From the NCBI GenBank assembly GCA_015680685.1, contig MNCI01000556.1, positions 817,931-879,930 on the forward strand: DNA of 62,000 nt. The letters run 5' to 3'. This document shows, in pieces, positions 22,952 to 33,640 of the stretch. The stretch comes from Gnetum montanum (taxonomy: Eukaryota > Streptophyta > Gnetopsida > Gnetales > Gnetaceae). The notes beneath the pieces are model-generated. The model saw only the letters and a list, made by a program, of their open reading frames with translations. It was not told the origin of the DNA and did no database searches. Made by a program: the position numbers and the translations under genes. Numbering within the stretch: the first letter of the stretch is position 1; each line of letters starts with the position of its first letter.

Positions 22952-24595
22952 TAAACCCTCCCTGTCCTTCTCTGTCTCTTTAATTTTTGGCTTTGAATTG
23001 CCTTGTCATAGACATGCGGATTCTACAAGTAATGAAATGAAAGACCCCATGAAGAACCATCTTGTCATTTAGATCTCTAACCCTGTTTGCCCATTTTCGG
23101 TCGAGGGCAATGATGACCAATATAAGCGGATGCAAAAATATTATTTATACCATAAAGTGAAATAGGATAATACCCTCTTCCAACCACCTTAAACTATGGG
23201 TTTAGAACAAAGAAATGAATACACTTTAGAGGCTATTATTCATTCTTCATTATTGCAAGTTGCAGTTAATGACTACAACAACATAAAGTATAGCGCATAC
23301 GATAACTCTTGAACAATATATGATTATGTGAGATTGTAGCTACAAGGCTTTAGAACAAATCACGGAGTGTTAACCACTTCTATCCAAAATACTATTAAAA
23401 ATAAAAAATTAAACTTTCTTACCTGAAATATTCTCAATTTTAATTTGTAGGCCATAACTAAAAAGATTAGACACCTACCCATCTAACTGCTAACAACACA
23501 CATAAAAAAAATATTTCAAGTACATCTCTATTACAAGTGCAAAAGTACATTAAGGTCATGAGTAGTAAACTTACAATGTAAGTAAGATAGTGCAAAATAT
23601 GATAGCCCAAACTGAGGAAATGTTAGAAAAGAAAGATATTTTAACAAATATCTAGTTTTAATTGAAAAGAAACTCAAAATTCTAATTTGATAATAAAAGT
23701 TAGAGGTGGTATAACTTGGGTAAAGATAGGGTCCTAAATGTTCCATGATCATAGTGTTACATAATCATATGTGCATAATATATATACTAAAATAATCATG
23801 TTCAAATATTCATAAAGAAATAATAACTAACAATGAAAATATTTTAGGGTAATTAGATTTTAATATTCAACCATTAAATATATAAAAGATCTATGAATAA
23901 GCATAAGTAGTAATAAGAACTAAAAGGTATTAAATTTTCACAAAATAGTTTAACAAGAAAATTGTATCCATTTTTTAAAAAGTGGCTGGGTTCTGTCCAC
24001 TTTATTAAAGAAAAATATAATCCTATTATTTCATCCATGAATTAAAAATAATTTATTAAAATACACCCGATGGTTTTAAATTAAACAATTAAACCTATGC
24101 AAAATTTCAAGTTGTAATAGGTATTATGTATTATGTAAATAAGAAATTGCACCTTTATGTTTTAGTTTAGATAGATTATCATGTTGACTATATTTTATAT
24201 ATAAGTAATTATATTTCAAAAAAAATCTTAATTCTAACTATGTAATTAGATAGCTTTAAATTAAATAATTAAACCAATGCAAAATTTTACTTTGTAATAG
24301 ATATTATGTATTATGCAAACAAGAGATTGCACCTTTATGTTTTATTTTAAATAGAATATCATGATGACTATATGTTTGACAAGCAATTATGTTAAAAAAA
24401 TCCTTAACTCTAATGAGGATTTTGTTAGTGAGGGTTTTAGTATTGATTTGAGAAGTGATGGTTTTAATATTAAGGATTTTTTCCACAAGGATTTTAACAT
24501 CAATTTTATCTAAAACAATAGGAAGAAGGGTAGTTAGAGGTAGGCTAAATTTTTATGAGGGTCTATTGTTGAAGAGATTAAGTCATTTACCTAAA
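22952..24595. other. AT-rich interval with a 180-bp tandem duplication
   Basis: From 22,952 the pre-insertion sequence resumes. Beyond 23,100 it is very AT-rich. At 24,066-24,215 and 24,246-24,395 a block repeats with about 180-bp spacing (TTTTAAATTAAACAATTAAACC, then TATTATGTATTATG and TTGCACCTTTATGTTTTA in both). No coding sequence or RNA gene was recognised. Confidence 0.6.
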
Positions 24596-25462
24596 TGATA
24601 AAGTTAAATTTTTCGAGAATATGATATTGTAGCTATGATATCGTAACCCGTGTTATGTTATTGTTGATACGATGTCTTGAGATGTGTGTAGCCTTATAAA
24701 TACTAGCACTTGGATATACCATCAACAGCTTTTCATTCCAAGTCTTAGGAAAACTCTTACAATTTTATTTTATAGTTATAATAGAAAGTGAATGCTTGCA
24801 ATGTGATGTTTAGAAGTTTTATGGAATCTTTATTTAAGTGAATTACAGTTGGACATAGTTCATGATGGCAAGAAAGATTGAGATTACTTTCCATCATTGT
24901 AGCATCCACTAAGTTTCATTTATTCACTTAGCATAATTTTTATTTTTTTCTTAGCTTAATCATTTACATTTCTCAAGCACTTTATTTTTATTTTCTCATT
25001 AGTAAATTAGAATGAATGTGACTAATTTTGAGCATTAAATTACAATTGCTTGGTAACCTAGTAGTGGTTTCACTTAACTCACTCAATAGTGAACTTACTT
25101 GGTAATCCCACTAACGATTAGATGAGTCCAAGATGTGTCTAGAAAACTAGGAATGGATGCTTATTCCTATAGGCTAGAATAGATTTACATTCCTATCATT
25201 ACTTAGACTTAGCACTTAATTCCATTTTCATTATGCCTACACTTAAGAGTAAAACAGGCCTTATAACATCAATTAATCATACGACTTACTAAGAGCTAAA
25301 CCTTACACTTGAACTTCACTAGCTCAAGGTGGAAAGACAACAATCTCAAACTTAACATTAAGCACTAGCATAATTACATTGTCCATCTACATATTATGAT
25401 CTGGTTTTGCATGAACACTTGTGATTTGTATGGTAGAGTGTTAAATACTCCACTACTCATCA
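24596..25462 (+). repeat. 5' LTR of gypsy element B
   Basis: 867 bp, TGATAAAGTTAAATTTTT to ACTCATCA. TATA box TTATAAATA at 24,693-24,701. The first 90 bases hold inverted GATAT/ATATC-type motifs before the TATA box, as in the LTRs of C and at 52167. It matches C (862 bp) over its length and the first 280 bp of 52167-53385. CTAAA precedes it (24,591-24,595), a possible target duplication whose partner was not found. Confidence 0.85.
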
Positions 25463-25480
25463 TTGGTGCCATTGTCAGGG
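25463..25480 (+). promoter_or_regulatory. Primer binding site, tRNA-Asp type (element B)
   Basis: TTGGTGCCATTGTCAGGG follows the LTR without a gap and differs from the canonical TTGGCGCCGTTGCCGGGG at a few C-to-T or G-to-A positions only, the signature of methylation decay. Confidence 0.8.
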
Positions 25481-25605
25481 ATGTGTTAATGTGTGCTAAG
25501 TAATTAATCTTATAAAGCTTGTTGTATTGAGAACCATAAAGTTAATCTTCATAGCCTTTAAGTAATCCTAAGAACACATACTGAACCAAGCATCACACAT
25601 ATAAC

Positions 25606-26400
25606 ATGACTTCTACAAAGGTGAAACTATCACTTTCCAAAGAGTTACAAAGTGGAAATGATAGAACAAATGATGATTAAGACTAGACTATGCCAATGCA
25701 AATAAGAATCTCATATGTTCATAATGATCCTTATTACCTTGATTTCACATTCATCTTTTACCAAGATGGGCAGTTAAGGTGAAGAAACCTATAAGGCAAC
25801 ATATTTTTTCCTCCAGGGCTTTCAACAGTTATCATGCATCAAACCTCTTCAAGGGAAAAGAATATAAGTCATGCACAAGAAGGGTACCATGTGACCAAAC
25901 ACATGATAAGACCCTATCAACCCACAGAGGCACAAATGTAGAGAGATACTACTATGGAAACCAAACATGAGTATAGTAAGGAAAAGCAAATAAACTCTCT
26001 TTTTGTCTTAGAAGAGCTTGATAGTGATGCATTTGTAGTAGAGAAACTCCATCATGATCATGAAGTCCATTCCCAAACACCTATTATTCATCTAGAAGAA
26101 CCTATCAAGGTGCAACTACATTTAGCCCTTATAGAGACACCAAGAAGAGAAGAAAAGGACTCTAAGCACAAGTAGGACTCAAGGCCTAGAGTTTCTTCTA
26201 GATCACAAAGAGACAAACTCCAAATTCATAGAAGGAGAACTAGCAAGCATCGTTCTCCAACTACTTCATCTGCCTCCTCACAATTGTCAATGGACTTTAA
26301 TAGAAGGGAATGAAGGTACATAGAGCATGACAAGGAGAGGCACTAAGATCATGATCAATATGAGTATCAACAAAGGTATCTTAATGAAGAAGATGATGAG
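25606..26400 (+). pseudogene. Gypsy Gag, N-terminal part (element B)
   Basis: From ATG at 25,606 the frame reads MTSTKVKLSLSKEL, then RISYVHNDPYYLDFTFIFYQ, which matches the N-terminal Gag of element C. It is followed by a Ser/Arg-rich region. It is cut at 26,400 by the insertion of element A, with the 5-bp duplication ATGAG at 26,396-26,400 and 39,663-39,667; Gag continues at 39,663. Stops and shifts are frequent. Confidence 0.75.
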
Positions 26401-27317
26401 TGATGAGCGGCTAGGTATCCCTATGCCCAACCATACGAATCACAAGTGTTCACGTGCGACTCGGTTGAAATCCGTAGACTGTAAACACTTCACATACATC
26501 AGACTTCTAACCAGTGAAACCTTGGGTTAGAACGGTCGTTGTCATCCTAATCTCACTTGTGAGGTTCTCTTTATGATGGTTAAGTGAGACTAAGGCTAAT
26601 GATTTTTATATCTTTTTAATTATCTTTTTGGAGACTAATTGAGGTATGGAAAGTAAGGAATAAACTATTATCTAATCTCTAATTATCCTATTTTATATTC
26701 TAACTACTCCTAGCATAAGTATCTGGTCCCATCTTCTGAGCACGTTCTGAGCATTTCCTAACACTACTGGGTCACTAGACGTTAAGCGTCACTAGGCTTA
26801 CCAAGTGTTTGGATTACATTCGAGATGGTTGTACTTATGTCTTTAACAAACTACGAATGAACAATAACGATTGAAATTATAATAATGAAAACATAAATAA
26901 TCAACAAGTAACTAATAAAGCATAAACATTTTAAACTATTGAATGCATGAAATAACTAAGTCCGAATGCTGCAAGGTATGCTTGAATAGTTCTTGTTTAT
27001 TGCCATCATGCCAATGGGCTCAGATACATCAATGCTCAAATAAAGATCCAATCACTTTTCTTACACCTACTACAGGCACTTGGAAAATATTCTATCTCTT
27101 GCAGGAGAAAACTGTAAGAGCTTCACTACAACTACTTAAAAAGATGCCTAAATGAGGCAAAAGGCCCTCATATTTATAGGCCGGGAAGGGTGGCTGTGTA
27201 AATGAGGCCACATCAATGCAGGGAGGCTACATCGACGGGCCCATGTCAATGTGGCAGCGTATACGTGGCCCTGTATATGCGGCCTAGTCGACGCATTAAC
27301 TTCCTAACACTTCATCA
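26401..27317 (-). repeat. 3' LTR of gypsy element A
   Basis: 917 bp, plus-coordinate ends TGATGAGCGG and CACTTCATCA. The minus-strand TATA box CCTATAAATA is at 27,180-27,171. Between it and the LTR start, U3 holds a palindrome-like GCGTATACGTGG/CCCTGTATATGC at about 27,256-27,279 and a GTCGAC. Collinear with 38738-39662. Confidence 0.93.
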
Positions 27318-27326
27318 TACCCCCAC
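27318..27326 (-). promoter_or_regulatory. Polypurine tract of element A
   Basis: On the minus strand GTGGGGGTA abuts the LTR start TGATGAAG. It primes plus-strand cDNA and fixes orientation. Confidence 0.8.
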
Positions 27327-27429
27327 GACTGAGCAAAAACTCATTCTCGAGTTACTTTACAATTTGGAAGGTATGGATTCTTATTTACAACACACATAAC
27401 TTAACACATAAATGACACACACATGACAC

Positions 27430-29400
27430 AACATGAATTTACCAATTGCCCAATTTATAGAGGGGGACAAATTACAAAAATGGTACTGTTTAGAGACAAA
27501 ATTGAACACCTCGCTGGTCCTGGAGCCTCTACTCTATAGGATGATGCACAAAATTGTTGGAAAAGATCACACCGTCCCTAGGGGTGATGGTTCTGATGGA
27601 CCTTATCCAACCTATGGCCCATGCGTTGGTGGCAACATGAATGTTCGTAACCCTACGGTAGCTGCAACTTTTGGAGACAGTTGGAAAGCCTCCAAGAGAG
27701 CCCTCATTTTCTCCTCTTTACTTTTGGGGTTGTTCACGGTCCAGGCAGCTTCTCCAATGTGTGCTAGAACTATAACTTTCCAAGGGCAAGGTAGTACCAA
27801 GATGAGCTCTTTTAAGTTAACAAACTAGGTTGCGAACTACTTGTGTTCGATATTGAATGTTCAGATTGATGCCTACAGTTGTTGGTAGTCGCTCATTCTT
27901 CAAGCCAGGTCCTTCGCAACGGTACGTTAGCCTTCAAAGTTTGTGCAGAGGACCTCGAGTTTCATGTTTGCTATTTCTAGCTTCTGTTTTGTTGCCTTGT
28001 GCACCTGGAACTCACCCTCATATAGGGAATATGAGGTAGCCACTTATTTCTCTAACTTTGACCATGGTCTCTCGGCTATGAGCATAGCTAGGTTTGCATA
28101 ACGAAGGTTGGCCAACTCCATGTATTCTGTCATTTCTTCAATTTGCAGCTCCTTTAGGTGGATTTCTACTTTATTGTAGGTGTTCAACCCATTGAAGATA
28201 GATGGTCATACATCACCTCTCTCTCATAGCTACTGGAGCACTTGTTTTATCTAGGCTTTAGTGACTTGAATGTGCTTCTCGTTTACCTCCTTTTGCAATT
28301 CCACTTGGTCCCTATAATGATTTTTAACTTTTTCGAATTTTAGGGCCTCACTTTTCCAAGCAGAAATTTCAATTGTAGACTTATGTTGTAATACCCAAAC
28401 CTCCTCCATTGACAAATTCCAATTTTTAGCTACCAACCTTTTTATGTCTACATTCACCCTAGCTAGCTCCTCCTACTATTGGTGGATGAAATCTTGCATG
28501 TGCTCATTCTCTATACCAACATTGCACAAGTGATGAACTTCAGCGGTCAGCTACACATTCTCCTGGTGAACCTCCACCAAGTCCTTCTCTAAGTGATACG
28601 CTCGGGCATCTACTATGGACTTGTCTAGGATCACTGTCTCCTTTACATCCTCAACAACCTGAAGTTTAAGTTGAAGCTATTGAAAAGCTTCATCTCTGGT
28701 GATTTCACAATTGAGGATGGTTGGATCGGCAAGCTGGGCCCTTAATTAGGCTACCTCCATTGCCAAGCACTAACAAGTAGCTTGAGTAGCTTCTAGTTGC
28801 CCTTTCAAAACAAGGCTCTTGCCCCTTGTCGATAGCAGCTCCGACTAGGTTGTAGTGATGTTGTTTGGAAGGTTGAAGACATCCAAAAGTGGTTGCTCGG
28901 TTCCCATGAGTCAGTCCAATAGTTATTCATGTTGGGCTGCATCAATCTTGCTACATGAAGTTTTGGCAGACACCTGTACATCTTGTAGTTCATGGATGAT
29001 TGGTATAGGTGCTATCGGTGCATTGAGAACTATAGCAATTGTATCAGCAACCTCTTCAACTATTACTTCTTGTCCCTGGTGCTGCATCACTAGGACCATC
29101 GCCTCCCACCATCTTCTAAGCATTTCAGGAAATAACTGTTGGGTTGCAGTTGATACATCTCGGATGCTTGAATCTGTTCTAGTTGGAATGGGTGCTTAGG
29201 TGGTGGAAAATATTGGCCCTACCCTTTCAAGTAGGCTGACTGATTGAGCCACTTGTTCTAGGTGGCTCATACTAGGGTGATAGACTGAAGGGTCTTCTCC
29301 TCCACCAGTCCTACCAGATGGCTCTCGTTGACTCGAGAGCATTTCCCAGATCTTGTGGATGTATTCTACTATGGTTTGTGAGCTCGGATGCATTGTTTGT
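27430..29400 (-). pseudogene. Accessory ORF of element A, coiled-coil C-terminal part
   Basis: Continuation of the accessory ORF on the minus strand. First comes a low-complexity linker with YIHKIWEMLSSQREPSG and SHLEQVAQSVSLLERVGPIF near 29,390-29,230. Then follows a long heptad-like, Glu/Gln/Leu-rich region: EVIVEEVADTIAIVLNA near 29,060, a stretch containing VVEDVKETVILDKSIVDA near 28,640 and VQLTAEVHHL near 28,540. An unbroken 68-codon piece at 28,457-28,251 has DQVELQKEVNEKHIQVTKA. Near 28,135-28,060 it has EYMELANLRYANLAMLIAE, which matches EYMGLVNLHYANLAILIVG of element B. It looks like a homo-oligomerising or scaffold protein. The family is not recognised. Confidence 0.6.
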
Positions 29401-29567
29401 GCAGGTGATGTGGGTGGTTTCTGCTCTTCCTCTATCTATGTGATGGAAGGAGTTTTTCCTTTCATCATCTCTCACCATGAGGCAATTGGGGAGAGCTGGA
29501 TTATGTTGTTAGAATATCATGCTATCCCTGCCCATTTGGATAACTTTCAGATTAGGCATGGAAAGGG

Positions 29568-30392
29568 GAGAGCTCATCTTCCATGTTCATTCTCTATGAA
29601 CCTCTTTTCAATCTCCGAAAAAAATAGTTGTGGAAGACTCATGGAAAATTTCCCACTCAAGGAGGCACACGCACAAGCAGAGAAGGTAGTGATTTTGCTA
29701 GGTCTTACCATTGGATTAAAATGGTAAGACACAATCTTTGAGTAGACTCTCTCCACCATGGTCAAGGAGTAGAATTCCTTGCACTCTATCCCATAGCACC
29801 GTTTGGTCCATTGTGCCTTTACCTCTGGATCAGCCTGTTTTGAAATTTCTACCACATCTGCCCTAGTTTCCGACAACCCCAGACCTTGCGCTATTACTTC
29901 TGAAGAGTAAGAGACATAAATGTATTTGATTCTTAGTCTTGACCCTGGCTACCGATTCATCCAGAAGAGATAAGTTTATCCTAAGTACCATTCACCACTG
30001 GTTGTGATGATTGGCCACGTTGGAGAGTTCTGCAGTTGGAGTCTCATGTCTTCTGGTGCGTGCTCGAGGAATGGTCCAAAATTTAGCTCTTGGAGGACCA
30101 TCCGTTGCACCTCGCGTGGCGTGATAGCATCAAGGTAGGCTTGGGTCAAGGTGACCTCAAGCCATGGTACTATCCCAGGAGTCTCATCCCCTAGCAATTG
30201 CTCATCGGGAATCTCCTCTTTGGGAATCTAATGAATAGATTCCATGTCAGGTCTTTCGCAGATGGGCCCAGTTGCATGAGAGCCCTCCGCATACTCTGGT
30301 GCTTTCACTCCTCGTCCCCTTTCCATATGTGGGCACTTGCCCCTTGGTTGTGATGGTCCTTTGTCCCTTAGGTGCCTTGGTTTGTGTTCCAT
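29568..30392 (-). pseudogene. Accessory ORF of element A, conserved N-terminal domain
   Basis: One minus-strand frame of about 275 codons from ATG at 30,392 with only three in-frame stops (at TAG after MESIH, TAA after GEWYLG, TAG after FWMNR). The basic N-terminus (MEHKPRHLRDKG) leads to VPWLEVTLTQAYLDAITP, EVQRMVLQELNFGPFLE, then GEWYLG/TYLFWMNR, VSYSSEVIAQGLGLSETRAD and LPQLFFSEIEKRFIENE. Element B carries the homologous ELNFRPFMEFAQ, GEWYMGETY/FWQNK, VLYLVKVITKAFNI and THLFFLKIQRWFKEK in the same order. It lies downstream of integrase in the gag-pol direction. I cannot assign a family or function. Confidence 0.7.
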
Positions 30393-30621
30393 CTGCAATA
30401 AAACATAATCTTCCATTAGACCATTTATAAGTAGTTTAAGATGGTCCGTATATACTTTCTCAGTTTGACCAAGTTATGTTAATGGCATAGGCACACCATT
30501 AAGTTTCCCGAAGCGTTAAGTTAGGGGTTAGGGCCAAATTTTTCGTAATTAAAAAACTAATTAATTAATTATTTAATTACACAAAGGCCCCCCCCCCCCC
30601 CCCCCATGACTAACAGCATAC
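30393..30621 (-). promoter_or_regulatory. Candidate intron upstream of the accessory ORF
   Basis: On the minus strand the sequence before the accessory ATG is TATGTTTTATTGCAG, a strong plant 3' splice site with AG at 30,394-30,393. The best upstream donor is AGAG/GTATGC with GT at 30,621-30,620, giving an AT-rich intron of 229 nt that includes a G18 run. Element B keeps TTATTTATTGTAA directly before its homologous ATG (44,526), one C-to-T and one G-to-A away from the same acceptor. Spliced expression is an inference. Confidence 0.45.
30588..30605 (-). repeat. Homopolymer of 18 C (G on the coding strand)
   Basis: Uninterrupted run of 18 C on the plus strand, so G18 in the transcript direction of element A, inside the candidate intron. 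Length may be affected by sequencing error. Confidence 0.9.
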
Positions 30622-30767
30622 CTCTGGATGTGTAAAAAGGGCAAGGATAGGTTGATGCAGACATGCGATGAAATGGAGGTGCATTGGGAAGGGCTAGGCA
30701 GAAAAAATGGCAAAAGCTCCCCTTAATTTGGACTCCAAATGATGAAAAATGAAGAAGTGCGACAAGG

Positions 30768-30858
30768 TATATATAGGGGTTGGGTGTTGCGTCAATGGAG
30801 CCACGTATACATGGCCGGGTATATGCAGGCACTGCGTATACGGGGCCCCGTATACGCA
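30768..30858 (-). promoter_or_regulatory. U3-like promoter module upstream of the accessory ORF
   Basis: On the minus strand a 26-bp perfect palindrome (TGCGTATACGGGG and its complement, 30,833-30,858) and a related imperfect one (about 30,802-30,825) precede a TATA box, CCCCTATATATACC (30,775-30,768). In the element's own LTR the same order occurs: GCGTATACGTGG/CCCTGTATATGC, then CCTATAAATA. This looks like a duplicated or captured U3 placed about 380 bp before the accessory ORF. Whether it drives transcription is untested. Confidence 0.45.
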
Positions 30859-32440
30859 ACACTATTCACCCATAGACTAGCGTTGACCAACCCATAAAAC
30901 ACCTAAAATGATGAATTTGAAAACCCAAATTGAGGTGGTTGAAGTGCAGGAAAGGCCCGATCATGGATAAAGACAAGAGGAAGGGAATGGAGCACGAAAA
31001 AGAGATAAAATTGGAGAATGAGGGTCAAAAATAACTCTTACAAGGATAAAAGCAAACGATGGGACACTGAAAGCAAGTAACCAAGGAATCCAAAGGATTG
31101 GAGGCTTAATAGGTAGAATTAGGAATACACAGGTGGGTCCTCACCATAGCAGGCAATAGCCTTTGGAGCCCTTGCATACCCTCAACACTAGGGTTCATGG
31201 GCCCGGGTGCCGATAATTGTTGTTGACCCATGAAGACTCCAAACCAAGAGAACTGACCAAGGCATGAGAGATCGATGAAAAACATGACGAACACACAAAA
31301 CATAAAAAGGGCAGTGAGGTGAGTACAAAGAGAAGAAGGAATAGAGGGAGAGGAGAGAATGGAAATTCCGAGTGTTGGCCACATGAAACCCCATGTGAGA
31401 TTGTGGTTAAGTGACCTAGTAGAACCTTTCCTGAGGTCAGACCCAAAACCATCTGCAAACAGTGACCTCACAGTGATAGGCGAAGGCTCGACTATCCCCT
31501 AAGGAAACATGAATAACTACACAGAGAACCACCACTCCAGGAAACGTGAGAAGAAGGAAGTGAAATGGGACAAAGTTAGAGGGGACCAAGGAAGTCCCAT
31601 AACTAAAGCATATGGCCCGTGAGAGGTAGTCGAAGGGGTGTGCTTTGAATTCCCCTGTGATTCATTGTTCGTTTCTTTTGTGTGGGGGAACCACACCATG
31701 TGAAGACCCATGCGTGTTTGCATGCATTTGACCAAGGGGTGTGCTTTAAATCCTCAATTTATTTTTATTTTTTTTGTTTTTGTTTATGTATTTTTTGTTT
31801 TTTGAATTTTTTCAGTGAGGACCACACCATGTAAGGTCGAACTATCCAAAAGCTTCCGTGGAGAGAGACTTGGAGTGGTAGGAAATTCGTAAGGACACAC
31901 GAGTAACCCAGGGAATAGAACAGAACAATGAATAAAGCATTCCCCTTGAAGTCACAGCTAATTCAAACCAGTGGGCCATCCCTCAGTCAAGGAACTACAC
32001 AAGTCACACATTCATAAAAATGTTTGTTAAGTGAAGGGGTTGCATGTTCGTGACAAAAGGAAAACCAGGGAATGGTGAAAGGGTGGATGATGTGGACTCA
32101 CTGCCGAGTTTATGAAGTGAAAATTATGTAAAATCCAAGGACAACCATGCAATGGTGGAAGCCAAATAATAAGAAAAACTATTACAATACCCATCATAAT
32201 GAAAATTGACCATGCCAAACAATATGACGACAAATGGAAACAAAACAAAAGAAACACGAAAAATGGAAAAAAAAGTGTAAAAAAAAAAGGATAAGAAAAA
32301 AAAGTGCAAAACAAAAAAGTGGAAAACAAAAAAGTGGAAAACAAAAAAGTGTAAAACAAAAAATGACAAAATGGTAAGGGGTGCAGTGAAATGGATCAGT
32401 AGGGATGAGTGTGTTCCCCACGACTGGGTGGAAAGGAGGA
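30859..32440 (-). other. Non-coding spacer between integrase and accessory ORF (element A)
   Basis: No frame with known motifs. It holds a diverged tandem duplication: GGGGTGTGCTTTGAAT ... CCACACCATGTGA at about 31,635-31,705 and GGGGTGTGCTTTAAAT ... CCACACCATGTAA at 31,736-31,835. A simple repeat of four 15-bp units (GTGGAAAACAAAAAA) lies at 32,304-32,363. The minus-strand ORF of 121 codons at 31,471-31,106 has no recognisable domain. Confidence 0.6.
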
Positions 32441-33640
32441 GATGTGAAAGATGGAGTGTGGATGATTGGCCGATGACGAGGTGGTGGTGTTGGTTGTGTG
32501 GAGCTCATAGAAAGGTTTGAGTTGTTGGTGGTTGACTAACTGTGTTCTGGTGGGATCCCCAGGTTTGTGGATGAGAAAGACCCAAAATGGGAAGGTTTCA
32601 GAGACAATATAAGGTCCTGCCCATAGTGTCTGAAACATTTTCAATTGGAATACATGTGAGGGGTTCCAATACAATACCTTGTCTCCACATCAAAATGTGA
32701 CCTTCCAAATCCTAAGATCATGTCGTTTCTTGTTATAGGCCTTGTGGGTTTCATTGGAAAATAGGGCCACTAATTGGTTCTCATCTAGCACACTTAAATT
32801 GACTAATCGTTCTCATTGTGCTAGCGGTAGGTCAAGATTGAGGTCACAGGCGGTGGATAGTGTTCAGAGTTTTGCTTGGATTGGAAGTGTTGGCAACTTT
32901 TCATACACGAACTCATAGGGAGAGTACCCTACAGGAAGTTTCCAAGTGGAGTGATAGGCCCATAGGGCATTGTTAAGCTTGGTACTCCAATCCCTCTTGT
33001 ATTTGCTAATGGTTTGGGTAAGGACCTTGATGATCTCCCTATTGGTGACTTTCGCCTACCCTTTGGCTTGGGGGTGATACAGTGTTGTAAATTTATGTGT
33101 TACCCCTAAGCATTGCATGAGTTTTTGAAAAGTGATACCTGTGAAGTGAGTCCCATTGTTAGAAATGAGTGCATGTGGCACTCCAAACCTGGTTACAATT
33201 TTTTGCTAGAAAAATTATGTAGTGGTGTTGGAAGAACAATCGATGACAGCTGCCACTTCTGCCCACTTTGTACAGTAGTCCACAGCCACAATGATGTATG
33301 CTTTTTCATTTGACAAGGGGGTGATGGGTCCCATGAAGTTAGTACCCTAGATGTTGAAGGGCTCCAGTGGCTAGATCCACTGTTGAGGTCCCTCCAACCG
33401 TGCCTTTATCCCACCATCTCTTTAGCATCATTCATAGGAGCGAGTGAACCATTATGCATCCTTGAAAAGTGTAGGCCAATAATACCCTGCAAGCAAGATT
33501 TTAATGGTCATTCAATGTCTAGCATAGTGGCTCCCACAAGAGCCCTCGTGAGCATCTTGGAGGATGCATAGTGTATCATCATTAGGGACACACCATTGAA
33601 CCAAGTTGTCTATGCACACCTTGTAGAGGTGGCCATTAAT
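32441..33640 (-). pseudogene. Gypsy integrase (element A)
   Basis: Reads on the minus strand from the HHCC zinc-binding region (DAHEGSCGSHYARH, then LLAGYYWPTLFKDA). The catalytic core has NFMGPITPLSNEKAYIIVAV/DYCTKWAEVAAV near 33,330-33,260, ALISNNGTHFTG with the second acidic residue changed to Asn, and a TTLYHPQAKG segment with the glutamate region degraded. It ends in NNALWAYHSTWKLPVGYSPY and the C-terminal domain (VLYWNPSHVFQLKMFQ, GPYIVSETFP, QLVNHQQLKPFY near 32,520). No chromodomain is visible. It would insert the cDNA; it is broken by stops. Confidence 0.88.

Noticed and set aside
27430-27830. Plus-strand frame of 131 codons next to the 3' LTR of element A
   Set aside because: Antisense to the tail of the accessory ORF, and no motif; the minus-strand reading is the one supported by homology with element B.
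32027-32508. Overlapping minus-strand frames with FVFHFF repeats that look like a hydrophobic protein
   Set aside because: They are translations of the 15-bp A-rich simple repeat GTGGAAAACAAAAAA; not a gene.
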